Below are positions 36,201 through 45,686 of a DNA stretch of 64,000 nt, in pieces (position 1 is the stretch's first letter; every line of letters starts with the position of its first letter). Below the pieces are notes generated by a model, which saw nothing but the letters and a program-made list of their open reading frames with translations, ran no database searches and was not told the origin of the DNA. The position numbers and the translations under genes are program-made. The DNA comes from Bemisia tabaci (taxonomy: Eukaryota > Arthropoda > Insecta > Hemiptera > Aleyrodidae): positions 60,920,916-60,984,915 of the forward strand of contig NC_092795.1 in NCBI RefSeq assembly GCF_918797505.1, given 5' to 3'.

Positions 36201-39200
36201 AGTTTCTGTACAGAAAAAAAAACCCCAGAAATTAAATACAAGAATGGATACGGATGATAAGTTAAGAGAATATATTTTTTTTGCAACTGTAAATAAAAGA
36301 GATGAGACCCTGCTAAAAATCTGAAAAAGCAAAGCAAAGAAAAAGTAAAAATGAAAATAAAAGAATAACTTCTTTTTTTAAGAGTTTACATCATTGCTAA
36401 AAATTTAAGTCAATATGATCTTTTTGTCTGAAGATTTGATTTAAGAAATAAAAAAAGAGAAAACAAAATGTTTTTACAATTTTAATTCATGAACTTAGAG
36501 ACATTTGATTGCTGATGCAATCACATTAATTAGACCCACCATTGAAAGAATATATTCAATTGGTGTACAATTTTGGATTTTTTACTTGAATTAAAATGAA
36601 GTGTTTACTCCAAATCGCTAACTCAAGAGTTGTTTCCCTTTAAATTTAGTTAATAATGAAAAATTAGTAAATAGGTTTTTTACGTAGAAACTAGGTTTCA
36701 AAAAAATTATTCAAAATGGCAATAATGCAAAGTAAACATATAGTTAACATACTTTCATTTCTGATGTTTAAGAAACGTGTATTAGATTTAACTGCTGCAA
36801 TGCAAATTTATAACACTCCGAATAACTGAAATAACGGTCTTCTAATAAAAGAAGAAATAACTCAGCAAAATGTTCATCAAGAGATAGACTAAGGAGGAGG
36901 TAAGTTGACTTGAACTGTGTAAGCACATCGAGATGGTGATCCTTTCAGTGTTTTACACTATTGACAGGAAAGTACATCATAAGACAAGGTACCTAAAATG
37001 AAGTTTTGGCATAGTTCAAAAAAGATTTAACAAAAAAGTAAGGACGACCTTCATCACTTGGAGCAGCAAGCGCAACCGAGACTGTTAGAATGCTGAGGTT
37101 GACGTAGTCAAAATAATAACTAGGACCGGGATGAGTGCATACATAAATTATACAAATTGATTTGAAAAGTTGTCAAACAAATGAGTGTATTACCTGGAGC
37201 TTTAAAAGTGAATGTTGATATGCAAGATGATTTGGGAACGCCGTGAGTGATCCAATCTGGACAAACTAATTTTCCAAGCAAAACTGTATACACACTCCGG
37301 TCTAATTCCAGCAATACATTTGGTAACTGAAATTAATAGAACAGATTAAGAAGATTTTCCCAACATATGAAAAACTGCTTCCCTAGAAAATTCCAGCCAG
37401 GGTCGAGGGTCATATAAAAAACTGAAAATTTCATTTCCTGAAAAAGACTTGTATCGTGGGTGGAAGTCATATGATTCATCTGTGAATTCATTGTAGTTAA
37501 GCGGTAAAGTCCAATGGGTGATTCATATTGATTTTACGGATAGCCATGAGGGGATGTAAAAGCACTGTACTTCTTTGACTAACATCTTTTTATTTTAATT
37601 CCTGGGTTCAGCAGTCTTATCATGCTTGTGATACTACTTTTAAAAATGTTTCAAAATGTAGCTTAAGACAGTTTTGAAGGACCAAGGAGCCTGAAATTTG
37701 GTCTTTCACTCAAACTTCACCTCATAAATACACAAATCCAGGAGCCAAAATTAATTTTTAAAAGGAAAAGAGTGGAATTTAATCTTGCACTTCTCACTTT
37801 TACTTTAGGAAAACTAAAAGATTTTATGATTTAAGAGTACTTTGCATTAGAATGATCGAAATATCTGATGGAAAATGGATATACTTACGATAATATTTTG
37901 GGAAGCCACAGGTTTTGGACACATGAGAAGGGAGGAGACCGCTCTGAGTAGTTTCCCAGTATCCCCACGCACAGTAACTAGACTGAGGAGACATGCACAT
38001 GCGACTGCTGTTAATTGATTAGCTGCATTTCCCTCACTGCTTGTCTCCAAATCCGGCAACGGATGCATTGCCAAATCCAAAAGCAAATCAAACAATGGCT
38101 CTGAAACAAAAATGTGGTCAATCGAATCAACACATAAAAAAAGAGGAAACGCTGGAGGAAGTAAAATATTAGGTGTTTCCGTTTTACTTAATGATTTACT
38201 GTTAAATATTGGGCTGGAGGTTAATTACTACTTCAAAATTCCCTGAATTTGCCAAAATAAAAATAGTTGGCATCGTAAACTACAATTCTCTGAGTTATTC
38301 CAGCTTCACTGGAGAACAATTCAAAACGTCACGTGCAGAATTTCCTGATTTTCCCCCTGTTTTATTCCCAAAAACAATTCTTTTCCCAGGGAAGTAAAAT
38401 TCCTTGACTTTTCAAGAAAAGAGGGCATACAAGAGCAGTAAGAGAGCAGTTCTTAACAAGACAATAAGAGGGGTGTACTTAAAAATGCTTGATCTTGCAA
38501 TGGGCCTGTTGCAAACTTTTGCTAGAGCAGAATGAAGAGTTGTTTCCTATAGATGATGCCTCAAAAATCACGATGAGCGCATCGGCAAAGTCTGAAATGC
38601 ACTCATAAATTCACAATCTGCGTAAGAAATTTGCGTTATTTTGAGCTTCCCGCTTCAAAAACGATACTACTGCACAGGTGAACATTTTGTTAGATGAGTC
38701 CCTCCATCGTCGGCAATATTCATCATGGCCGACGCTTGCGCAGTTCCGCGAGTAATTCGAGGAGAGTTCAAGATCAATTAAGGCGGGCGAGGAAAATATA
38801 AACGTAAACACGCCGATTGTTATCTGGTTTAATCCTGTTCAGATGTTATCTCGTCCCATCACAGGTGTTTCGGCGGACTGGCGTCGGCCATGATGAGTAT
38901 TGCCGCCAATGGAACGACTCCTTTAACAAAATGTTCACCTGTACCGTAGTATCGTTTTCGAAGCGGGAAGCTCACAAAACCGCAAATTTCTTGGGCAGAT
39001 TGTGAAGTTATGAGTGCATTTCAGACTTTGCCGATGCGCTCATCGTGATTTTTGAAGCATTATCTGTAAGGAACAACTCTTAGTTTTGCTCTAGCAAAAG
39101 TTTGCAACAGGCCCATTCTTGGAGCACACTTCCCTACTTCCTTGGCGTTTTAAAATTTTCTTGGCCTTCTGTGTCTGGCAATCCTAAACAGCAATTTTCA

Positions 39201-41552
39201 AAGTCTTATTAGAATCCGTTCGTTAAATTTTCTGAGGAGGACATACCGATGACTTGAATTGGCTCATTCTTCAAACCCTCTGGCTGCTGACCTTGGAGTA
39301 CATCCAGCAATGCTAGGAGAGCTTTTGTACACAAAGCGGGATGACTAGCACGGCTTTCACGAATCAATTCAAAAACACTGCGCAATCCTACTCCAACAAT
39401 CTGCAAAATTAATTGAGAGAATGTAAATTTGGGGGAACAATAAGTTGTTGATACAGTGCATAATTTTTTTAACATCTAACTTACCAGTTTACAGTAATAT
39501 ATGCTCACAGGAATAATAGAGAAAAACATATTTTCTGTTCTTACTTTTGTCTTTCTCCCTGTTTTGAAGACTTAATTCAATAGAAATACTGAACAATTTT
39601 ACTGACGATTAGAATTTGAGCCTTGACTTCTTTATCCTTCAACAATTAACATTAAGATAATATTTGGTCTGAAATTGACTTAGAGGCTGAGGAAGGCAAT
39701 AGGTTACTTTAATTTTCCTTAATTTACTGCTCCTACACTAAATATGAATGGCATAAAAAATGGAGCTTTTTACACTTCACTCATCAGGGGCAGAGAATTC
39801 ATACCAATGTCCAGACTTGGCATCTAATTACAAGAACACACAAACAATTTTGGTTTTGAAGTTCTTCCTTTATGGTTCAGGAAAATTTAATGGATTAATT
39901 ATCTCAGATCATTGGGAGACTTACTTTCGGAATTTTAGGTGTAGTTTCTTTGGTCTTTTCAGTAGAAGTATCCTCTGTTTCATCATCTGAGAGTTGCTGT
40001 GGGGCCAGATGAGGGGAGCAGGCCGAGGAGCTGGCATAAATTTCACACGCTTGTCGCATCCATCGTTCCAGAACAGCCAAGCGCAGAGTTGCAAAAACGG
40101 CAAATGAAGAAGCATTACCTGGAAGGCTTACTTCAGGTGTCTCACTCTCTACACCAATGTTATTTGAAACATCCATCTGAAAAACGATGCAGTCAGTTAT
40201 TCGAAACTAGTTTTTGAGATGTGTAGTTAAAATTTCCAATTTATTGAGCAGGAAATGGTAAACAGAATTGATTAAACCCAAGATATTTTCAATTGAGTCA
40301 AGTTATTACGGTAAAATTCTGTTGGAAGGTCTCATTCAGTTCGATGAGATGAATTTTCTCTTGTTTATATATATTGTATCTGCTGAGAATTCTTTCTCTT
40401 ATGTTGCTGGTATTGTTTGTATTTTGGTAAAAGGGTTGTTCTTGAGATGTAGATACCTGAATTAAAATGATCAACTTTTTTTTGTAAATACAAAAAAAGC
40501 TAATTTTTCATGACACTGGTGGTACTTAATTCTCCATGACGTTTCATATGTACTTTTTCAATCAAATATTTTTAGTTAGGTAGGTGGCCCTTTCCTCTTC
40601 GAAATGATATTCGATGTGCATAATAAAAATAAATGGCCTTAAAAATGTATTACTTGATGTTAGAAAAAAATGTAGAGAAAAAACTCGCATTTGCATCAAA
40701 CATTTTCTGGAACCTGACCATTTCTATCAGAGGCAAAATATCAGTCTAGGTATAGAAATTAAAATGGAAAATTGTTGAATTTCTAAATCATGAGACTCAA
40801 ATACCGAGCTTGAAAAAAAATACAGAAAAATAATGAAAACTTACTTTCATTTTCCTTTTATCCCTCATTTTGAACGAGCCAGGTTTTTTCAATTTCTTCC
40901 AGTCTGATTTCCTGAAATAAAAAGTATAGTTTTTAGAGTTATTCTCAATCTCAGAAATTTGCAGGGGTGAGTAGTTTAAGGGAAGTAGGGAGTATTTTTC
41001 AATGACGATAATAAAATGAAACTTTAATACTTAACACCAAGGGAACTTAGTGGAACTAAGGGAGTTATTTCTTTCTGATGCCACTTTGAGTTCCAGGAGC
41101 ACTTAGTTAGGAGGGTATATTGGTACTACTAACTTCAATTGAAGAATTTAGGAAAGAATAATAGATGAGCTTTCATGTCTTGCACTGACTTTGCAGAGCA
41201 TGGCTGTGATAGCAATGAGTGGAAGGCCAGTTTTTCCACTTTGAACTTGTCCGTATAATGTTAAAAATCTTACTAAAGTTTGCTTTGTCAGGATAAGTTT
41301 CTGACTTCTCTATTCAGCTCCCTTGAATGACCAGTCTTAAATTGATCATTGTAAATTTGCTTACGCATTATTAAGTACTGTATTTTCCAAAAAGAAACCA
41401 GAAGGATAGTGCTTCGTATAATATCCGAATGAACGACTTATGAATAAAAAAAGTATAAGAGAAATGCGATTCGGTCCTCACCTCTGCTGGTTTGGCAACA
41501 CTTTAAATATATCATAGAAATTGCTGCCGAGGATACCCGGTTCCGGAAACAT
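12241..41552 (-). CDS. hiw: Highwire/MYCBP2 (PHR family) E3 ubiquitin ligase, N-terminal half
   Basis: This is the giant neuronal ubiquitin ligase of the Phr1/MYCBP2-Highwire-RPM-1 family. The family works with the F-box protein FBXO45/DFsn to degrade DLK/Wallenda kinase and NMNAT, so it limits synapse growth and controls axon degeneration. Thirty-eight exons join without any phase conflict into 6,560 nt (2,186 codons plus 2 bases). Domain order matches the family: N-terminal helical part (1-300), RCC1-like repeats (about 300-660) with a Cys-rich insert (660-800), more RCC1-like repeats (850-1090), PHR1 (about 1180-1350), linker, PHR2 (about 1680-1860), and a following segment to 2186. The start is ATG at 41552-41550 (MFPEPGILGSNFYDIFKVLP); the long low-complexity N-terminus of mammalian MYCBP2 is absent. 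The filamin-like, RAE1-, FBXO45- and MYC-binding regions, the DOC domain and the catalytic tandem-Cys RING are not in the window. Exon coordinates are given in the eight block entries. Confidence 0.95.
12685..12975. mobile_element. Decayed MITE ending in AAGTAG
   Basis: The left edge CCCCTCAAGTAGCA and right edge TGCACTACTTGGG form a short inverted repeat around an AT-rich body with repeated 'TTGCAAT...AATTGCA' pieces. A related body lies at 13960-14275, and a related right end (TTGCTACTTGGG) at about 57820-57832. It sits in hiw intron 37. Confidence 0.4.
13191..13439. mobile_element. MITE, CGGTGTAAGTC family, full copy in hiw intron 37
   Basis: Inverted ends are ACGGTGTAAGTCGGCAATCA and TGATTGCCGACTTTCACCGT, followed inward by CGGTTTGCG / CGCAAACG. 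The body shares 'TTCTCCTTTAAAAAAATGACGTA' type stretches with copies at 56234 and 61613. Target duplications were not resolved. Confidence 0.75.
15122..15160 (+). repeat. Solo end of the CCCTGGTAAAAATTGGC element
   Basis: The sequence CTCTGGTAAAAATTGGCGACAG is the terminal sequence of the elements at 54812 and 59210. No partner end is found nearby, so this is a truncated copy in a hiw intron. Confidence 0.45.
15590..15770. mobile_element. Fragment of the CGGTGTAAGTC MITE family
   Basis: The stretch 'CTACATATCTGCGTTTGCAACG', followed by 'CTAGTAGACGTAATTTCTTGAAAAC' and 'TTTCAAGCTGTAAAG', matches the bodies at 2430 and 13191. It lies in hiw intron 34. Confidence 0.45.
16597..18311 (-). other. 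hiw: hiw exons 30-33: PHR domain 2
   Basis: Exons are 18105-18311, 17403-17459, 17129-17257 and 16597-16775 (residues 1667-1856). Key stretches are RTWNTGNGSPDAICFSVDRV, GIVIAGVGVYGGAGNYDYEL, ENVKYAIRLRNHGGRTSNGD and STCSLSFNGTTQTRGQIPYI. Exon 31 (57 nt) has a weak donor (GTTATG). A pogo/Tigger-like element sits in the intron between exons 30 and 31. Confidence 0.94.
17575..17991. mobile_element. Pogo/Tigger-like MITE with TAATTCGAA array
   Basis: A 417 bp element with ends CAGAAGACTCTCGATAATTC and CATTATCGAGAGTCCACTG, flanked by TA on both sides (17573-17574 and 17992-17993). The CAG...CTG ends and TA duplication fit the pogo branch of Tc1/mariner. The interior has roughly a dozen variants of TAATTCGAA. 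No transposase remains. It is in the intron between hiw exons 30 and 31. Confidence 0.8.
18970..22083 (-). other. hiw: hiw exons 25-29: helical linker between PHR domains
   Basis: Exons are 21885-22083, 21258-21392, 20311-20453, 19642-19872 and 18970-19164 (residues 1366-1666). Conserved pieces are ECFESLLSLLEWSW, CCACLRLLRIYTTEIYP, DECHETFVSCYHVFYPT and LLSAVFAALCNPTVRL. It is mostly alpha-helical by appearance, with no enzymatic motif. Confidence 0.93.
22364..25605 (-). other. hiw: hiw exons 20-24: PHR domain 1
   Basis: Exons are 25313-25605, 24084-24211, 23513-23647, 23160-23251 and 22364-22544 (residues 1089-1365). The PHR beta-sandwich signature is complete: NRFEGHGGGWGYSGHSTEAI, DILLGGFGLFGGRGEYTGKI, RWYVAWARVSGPSSDCGSGG and FKTSKKSNNGTDVNAGQIPQ. 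PHR domains are found only in this family and in BTBD1/2/3/6-type proteins. They bind partners at synapses and along axons. Confidence 0.95.
24642..25162. mobile_element. MITE with TTAA-type ends in hiw intron 20
   Basis: Terminal inverted repeats are TTAAAGGGGACGGCAACCT and AGGTTGCCGTCTCCTTTAA. TTAA is present at both outer edges (24642-24645 and 25158-25161), as expected for a piggyBac-like target duplication. The interior is more GC-rich than the intron around it. No transposase reading frame is seen. Confidence 0.65.
27300..27470. mobile_element. Half copy of the CGGTGTAAGTC MITE family
   Basis: The stretch 'GACAGGAAGGCTGAAACC', followed by 'GCAACGTTGCAAAAGGAGATACGTGGTTTCAC', corresponds to the right end of this family. 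It abuts the inverted-repeat element starting at 27471. Confidence 0.45.
27471..28164. mobile_element. Inverted-repeat element with ~150 bp arms, hiw intron 17
   Basis: The arms (about 27471-27625 and 28005-28164) share AAAGAACC, ACAGAGCATGGGCTCAGCGG, CTCTCTATGAAAGTCGATAAA and GAGTAGAAGCCGAGATATTC. The middle (27630-28000) is unique and GC-richer, with no convincing ORF. It is probably a non-autonomous DNA transposon of about 690 bp. Confidence 0.75.
28665..28700 (+). repeat. Solo mariner-like terminus
   Basis: The sequence TAGGCTGTCCCAAAAGTAAT, followed by GCAACG, resembles the terminal repeat of mariner-family transposons, starting at a TA. No matching opposite end was seen within the intron. 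Confidence 0.4.
30038..31833 (-). other. hiw: hiw exons 13-15: Cys-rich insert and basic segment
   Basis: Exons are 31632-31833, 30485-30642 and 30038-30247 (residues 664-853). The insert has about 16 Cys with His (MMCEPGTHKWKHDLCMVC, TICRECTGYSISC, ECGCGEGDSGCEECGCCRIC), spaced as in MYCBP2. It probably binds zinc. Exon 15 is Arg/Gln-rich (LQDHLQRRLDERKQRQRGR), predicted helical. Exon 13 uses donor GTGCGT. The intron between exons 13 and 14 holds an intact hAT-type MITE at 31176. Confidence 0.93.
31176..31340. mobile_element. Intact hAT-type MITE in hiw intron 13
   Basis: A 165 bp palindromic element, CAGCGGCGTGGCGTGAATTG ... CAATTCACGCCACGCTACTG. It is flanked by a perfect 8-bp duplication, AAAGCGTG (31168-31175 and 31341-31348). 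CAG...CTG ends with 8-bp duplication are the hallmark of hAT transposons. Relatives are at 2890, 57041 and 58604. Confidence 0.92.
32469..36205 (-). other. hiw: hiw exons 7-12: first RCC1-like repeats
   Basis: Exons are 36024-36205, 35298-35474, 34471-34686, 33580-33784, 32769-32936 and 32469-32621 (residues 297-663). Typical RCC1-like motifs are LFKIGSGYSGTIKGHVY, IIQIAVGHEGSHAILVTEDG, ACNNGTTALVTREGELFMFG and HIYTFGINNKGQCGR. In the family the RCC1-like domain acts as a protein-binding propeller. Exon 9 uses an atypical donor (GTTAGA), but phase and homology support it. Confidence 0.94.
37194..41552 (-). other. hiw: hiw exons 1-6: N-terminal region
   Basis: Exons are 41482-41552, 40845-40911, 39925-40176, 39247-39400, 37889-38100 and 37194-37326 (residues 1-296). 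Exon 2 is Lys-rich (KSDWKKLKKPGSFKMRDKRK), like the basic stretch in MYCBP2. Exon 3 ends in an acidic/Thr stretch (LSDDETEDTSTEKTKE). Exon 4 carries the conserved VFELIRESRASHPALC and LLDVLQGQQPEGL. Exon 5 has LTAVACACLLSLVTVRGDTG. Intron 4 contains the 616 bp palindromic element at 38500. Confidence 0.93.
38500..39115. mobile_element. 616 bp near-palindromic element, hiw intron 4
   Basis: The ends are ATGGGCCTGTTGCAAACTTT and AAAGTTTGCAACAGGCCCAT. The arms pair over most of their length (GATGAGCGCATCGGCAAAGTC with GACTTTGCCGATGCGCTCATC, and AACATTTTGTTAGATGAGTC with its partner). No transposase frame is seen. The target duplication is uncertain; TCTTG occurs just left (38493-38497) and right (39116-39120). 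Confidence 0.8.
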
Positions 41553-42302
41553 GATGAGTCTCAGGCTACTTGGAGGAAGAGACGGACAGTGATGTTTAAA
41601 TGATACTTCATTCACAGCTTTCAGGGGAAGTCAAGTATCCTCATAATCCAAGTATGAGATGCACTGCCATCATACATAACCTTATCAAGAGTAAATCTGC
41701 CGGTGATTTCATTCAATTAGCGCGTCCTCCACATTTTCCGCCGGCACTAAACAAACACAGTTGATGTAAAGGCAGAAAAATTGCTTGGAAGCGCACAAAA
41801 TCGCGGAAATAACACACTTTTTCAATCCATCTTGAAGCAAGTATCGAAAAGTAGGGTTACAAACACACCGCCGCACATTTGAAAAATCAATAACATGCTC
41901 AGCTTGTGTCTGATTGGTTCGTTTAGTAGTAGAGGGAGGAGCCGAGGAGTATCAGCTGTTCCCCGATTACAACCCTTCAACCCTTACTAGTTTTCAAAAA
42001 ATAGTTTCTTCTCAAATTTTAAAGGGTGCGATCCGAAAATAACAAATTTTACTGTAGGTTCGCTATGATTAAAATCATGATGATGAAAAATTTTCGCCCC
42101 TAAAAAATTCGTGGAAACATAAACCGAACTCCTGTTCGAGGAGAAGAATTTTTGAATTTTTCCGCCATTTCTTCTCAGTTTTATGGTGCGCACCATAAAA
42201 CATAAACAACCGCATTAACCTCACAATTTTGTTTTCCTCGAAAAAAGCAAGGGAAATCTTTGTCAGTCTCGCCGGTTTATTAAAAATAATTTCATTTTCA
42301 AA
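41553..42302. promoter_or_regulatory. Divergent hiw/RPB3 upstream region
   Basis: About 750 bp separate the start codons of hiw (minus) and RPB3 (plus), so the region should hold both promoters and both 5' UTRs. No TATA box at a convincing distance was identified. The stretch 41700-41960 is locally GC-richer than the introns on either side. Confidence 0.6.
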
Positions 42303-45079
42303 ATGCCGTACGCTAATCAGCCATCCGTTCATATTACAGACCTTACAGACGACAATGTCAAATTCCAAATCGAAGACACAGAATTAAGGTAAGAAATCTA
42401 CTCAGCTCAAGCATTAGCATAGCATAAAGCCGATACCCTCCAATCTTTTCCATAATGAAATTTACACAATGCTTTCTATTTCTTTTCAGTGTTGCAAATA
42501 GTATGAGAAGAGTTTTCATAGCCGAAACACCCACTATGGCCATCGATTGGGTTCAACTAGAAGCAAATTCCACTGTATTGAGTGACGAGTTCTTGGCATC
42601 GCGTATCGGACTCATCCCACTGACATCTGATGAAGTAGTTGAACGAATCTTGTACACCCGTGTAAGTATCTGTTTCCCTATCATTTATCAGTTAATATGG
42701 ACAACGACTGTAAGTACTCCGGTAATTAGCTGGCTTAGAATGGATAGTTAATGTGTTCAAATAGACGATATTCCTCTTTTATAAAATTTTCAGGATTCCA
42801 GCGAATCCTTGATACCCCTTCCAATGTTGTGACACTCTTACCTCAGATCACATTATCTCATATGTGTAATATTAGGCAGAGCTTTTTCTGAAAAAGTGTG
42901 GTGTAAATCTAGTGTATGTTATAAATAAGTTCGAGGAACATGCAAAAATCTGCATGGTGTCGGCCTCCTGTGGTCTCGTGGTTGTAGCGTTTGCTCCATG
43001 GAGGTCTTGGGTTTGATTCTCGGCCAGGTGAGACCGGAGTTTGATGGTCTAAAATAACGGTTATCCAACGCTGGCTTGATCACAGACCGAGGGGGAATGG
43101 GACTTTAGGTATGGTAAAACGTGCGAATATTTGAAGTGTTGGAAAAAAAAAAGACTCAAAGTCTGGATAGAAGCTGTATTTCGCTCCATAAAATACTTCT
43201 AAGAAAAAACAAATAAATAAAGGAGTCCTCATGAGAAGGCACTCAAATGTCGCGTTAAGTTCATGTGAGAATGTTCTCCCTTCATAGTACCTAGCATAAC
43301 ATTGTCTAATTCTCTCAATATTTTCTTGTTTTCTCTAACATTATTCCTAAAATGTGTTTTTAGGATTGCTCTTGCATGGACTTTTGTCAACATTGTAGTG
43401 TCGAGTTCACTTTGGATGTGAAATGCACAGATGACCAGACCCGACTTGTTACCACTGCTGACTTGAAATCGAGTGACATGAGAGTAGTGCCAGTTACATC
43501 TCGTAATAGAGATGCTGACGCAAGTGAATATGGAGAAACTGATGGTAAGTTGTACAGCCTGTCTCACTTTGCAAAAAGTCTTGATTCTAGTCTAACTTCC
43601 CCAACCATGGAATTAAGCTTTTAAGTTAGCTCTAACAGGACTACTTTTTGCAATAAAAAACTGCTTCTGGCTCATTCTCGAAAGCAGCTATCTGCACGGT
43701 GAAAATAATGGCCTTTATGTTGTGTCTACAATGAGACAGAAATGGTATTTCCTCATTGCATAATGTAGTCCAATTTCATCTCTTATGCCTAAATGTCCTG
43801 TGTAAGTATTCCAAGGTATGTACTTGAAACATCCTTTTGATGGTCTGTTCATGTTTTCTTCCAGATATTTTAATCATCAAATTGCGAAAAGGTCAAGAAT
43901 TGAAGCTCCGTGCTTATGCGAAAAAAGGATTTGGCAAGGAGCATGCTAAATGGAACCCCACAGCTGGTGTCAGCTTTGAATATGATCCAGACAATTCCAT
44001 GCGGCATACGTTGTTCCCAAAACCTGATGAATGGCCCAAAAGTGAATATTCGGAACTTGATGAAGATCAATGTAAGTAATTTCTCATCTAGTATTGAAAA
44101 TTTTTCCATTCATCTTTCTGCCACCATTTATTGACTGATGTAGCTTTCTCAAAAGAACTGTCGTAAACATTTACCACTGCCAAATGACGTTTTTTTGCAT
44201 TGTGCACAATTTATGAAAATAGTATAAGTGCATCAGCAATTTGAAACTATTTCTGTATCCGAGATTACTAAGCCTCAAGTTTTAGAGTGAATTGATGACC
44301 GAAGTGTGTAGCCACGTATCTCTGTTTGAGACATCACACACTACCTGTCATACCTCTTTACTTTTTTTCTTTTTACATTCATGTTTTGGTTTATACATAT
44401 CGGCAAAGACAATCTAGAAAAAAAAGACTTTGTGGGGTGTACAATAACGGACAGCCAGCTTGTCCCTATCTTTTAAAATCTTGTGCATTTATAAAGGTAA
44501 AACTGCATTTTTCACTTCTGTTTTCTTCAATTCGGTTTGTTCAATTTTTTGGTTTTCGTGGTTTCCTTAGCATTTTGATACCTTTCTCTTAGTATTCTCA
44601 AAGTCCCTGTCTGATTAATCTGGTAGGCTTAGTAAAAATTCACCTCAGAAAAATGAACAATATTTCGTGTCTTTCAAATCAAGCAATCAATCAGTAATAT
44701 AGACTATCCAATATCAATGGTTTCCTATGTAGTAATCCAAAAATGTATTGGGTGAACTTGAACTGTCTATTTTTTTACTGCTTGATTGCTTCTTTGGATA
44801 AGACTGACAGGTGAGTACATGCTTTTATTCTAGGCTACTCTGACACTAAATAAAGCCTGATTTTATGATTACTTTAAATGTTTGGTTTTGATTTTTTCAG
44901 TTGAGGCGCCTTACAATTGGGAGGCCAAACCAAACAAATTTTTCTTTAATATTGAAAGCTGTGGATCACTGAGACCTGAAAACATTGTCATCATGGGTGT
45001 TGCAGTTCTTAAAAATAAACTCTCAAACTTACAAACTCAACTGAGTCATGAGCTCCAGGGCAATCCCCTTTTGATTTAA
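42303..45079 (+). CDS. POLR2C: DNA-directed RNA polymerase II subunit RPB3
   Basis: A complete gene with five exons: 42303-42388, 42490-42661, 43364-43544, 43865-44071 and 44901-45079 (stop TAA). All donors are GTAAGN and all acceptors AG. The product is 274 aa, against 275 for human POLR2C. RPB3 pairs with RPB11 to form the alpha-like platform on which Pol II assembles in the nucleus. The N-terminus [20 protein letters not shown] and the dimerisation motif [20 protein letters not shown] are family hallmarks. The zinc site is Cys88, Cys90, Cys94, Cys97 ([10 protein letters not shown]). The C-terminus [20 protein letters not shown] is the conserved alpha-like fold. Nothing is missing. It is transcribed divergently from hiw. 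Confidence 0.97.
42957..43222 (+). mobile_element. tRNA-derived SINE in RPB3 intron 2
   Basis: The 5' part resembles a tRNA. An A-box-like TGGTCTCGTGG lies at 42971 and a B-box-like GGTTTGATTCT at 43010, with 'GCTCCATGGAGGTC' between them in the anticodon region. A tRNA-unrelated body follows, then an A-rich tail (AAAAAACAAATAAATAAAGG). It is in the sense orientation. Flanking duplications were not resolved. Confidence 0.75.
44304..44370 (+). repeat. Solo end of the CGGTGTAAGTC MITE family
   Basis: The sequence AGCCACGTATCTCTGTTTGAG, then CTACCTGTCATACC, corresponds to one end of this family. It lies in RPB3 intron 4. Confidence 0.35.
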
Positions 45080-45181
45080 TTCATGGCTCTTGGTATGCCA
45101 TGTATTCCATGTAAATAGTCCTAGGTTAAGTTGACTGTATGATAAATTGTATGCGGTGATTTTACATTGAATGAAGAATTG

Positions 45182-45187
45182 AATAAA
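45182..45187 (+). promoter_or_regulatory. POLR2C: RPB3 polyadenylation signal
   Basis: An AATAAA hexamer lies about 100 bp after the RPB3 stop codon, the first plausible signal downstream. It is the likely 3' end signal of the transcript. Confidence 0.6.
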
Positions 45188-45347
45188 TTTAAAGTAAGTT
45201 ATATTGATTAATTACTGTATTTTCCTTGCTTCAATTTTATTTTCTGTTTTGGTAGGTATTTGCTTAGGAAAGTTTTTACCTGATGTAACATTGGTTCCTA
45301 ATCTAGATGAGTAGAATTTACTGATCAGCTGCACCAAAGGTCAGATT

Positions 45348-45686
45348 GTCACCTTCCGGCCAAAGTATCACAAGCGCCATGCGACGTTTCAAGATTTCCG
45401 CTGTCATTTTATTTTTTTACCAAGAAATTGTCGGTTGAATCTGTTCAAAAATTTTGGAACAGCTTTGTTCAAAAATTTTCTAAAATTTCTGCTGTCTTTA
45501 ATTTTTTATAGAAAATTTTTTAGTTGAATCTGTTTGAAAATTCCACTGAATTTTATCGGCAGCACAAAGAAAATTCAGTGAATTTTTCGAACAGCTTTGT
45601 TGAACAATTTCTCTTTAAAAAATAAAATGGCAGGGGATATTTTTGAACGTTGCATGGTGCTTGTGATACTTTGGCCGGAAGATGAC
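45348..45686. mobile_element. 339 bp MITE (CTTCCGGCCAAAG family), intact copy
   Basis: Inverted ends are GTCACCTTCCGGCCAAAGTA and TACTTTGGCCGGAAGATGAC, extending inward through TCACAAGCGCCATGCGACGTT and its complement. The body repeats 'GTTGAATCTGTT' and 'AACAGCTTTGTT' in opposite orientations. It holds the empty site for the MITE seen at 1238. Confidence 0.75.
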
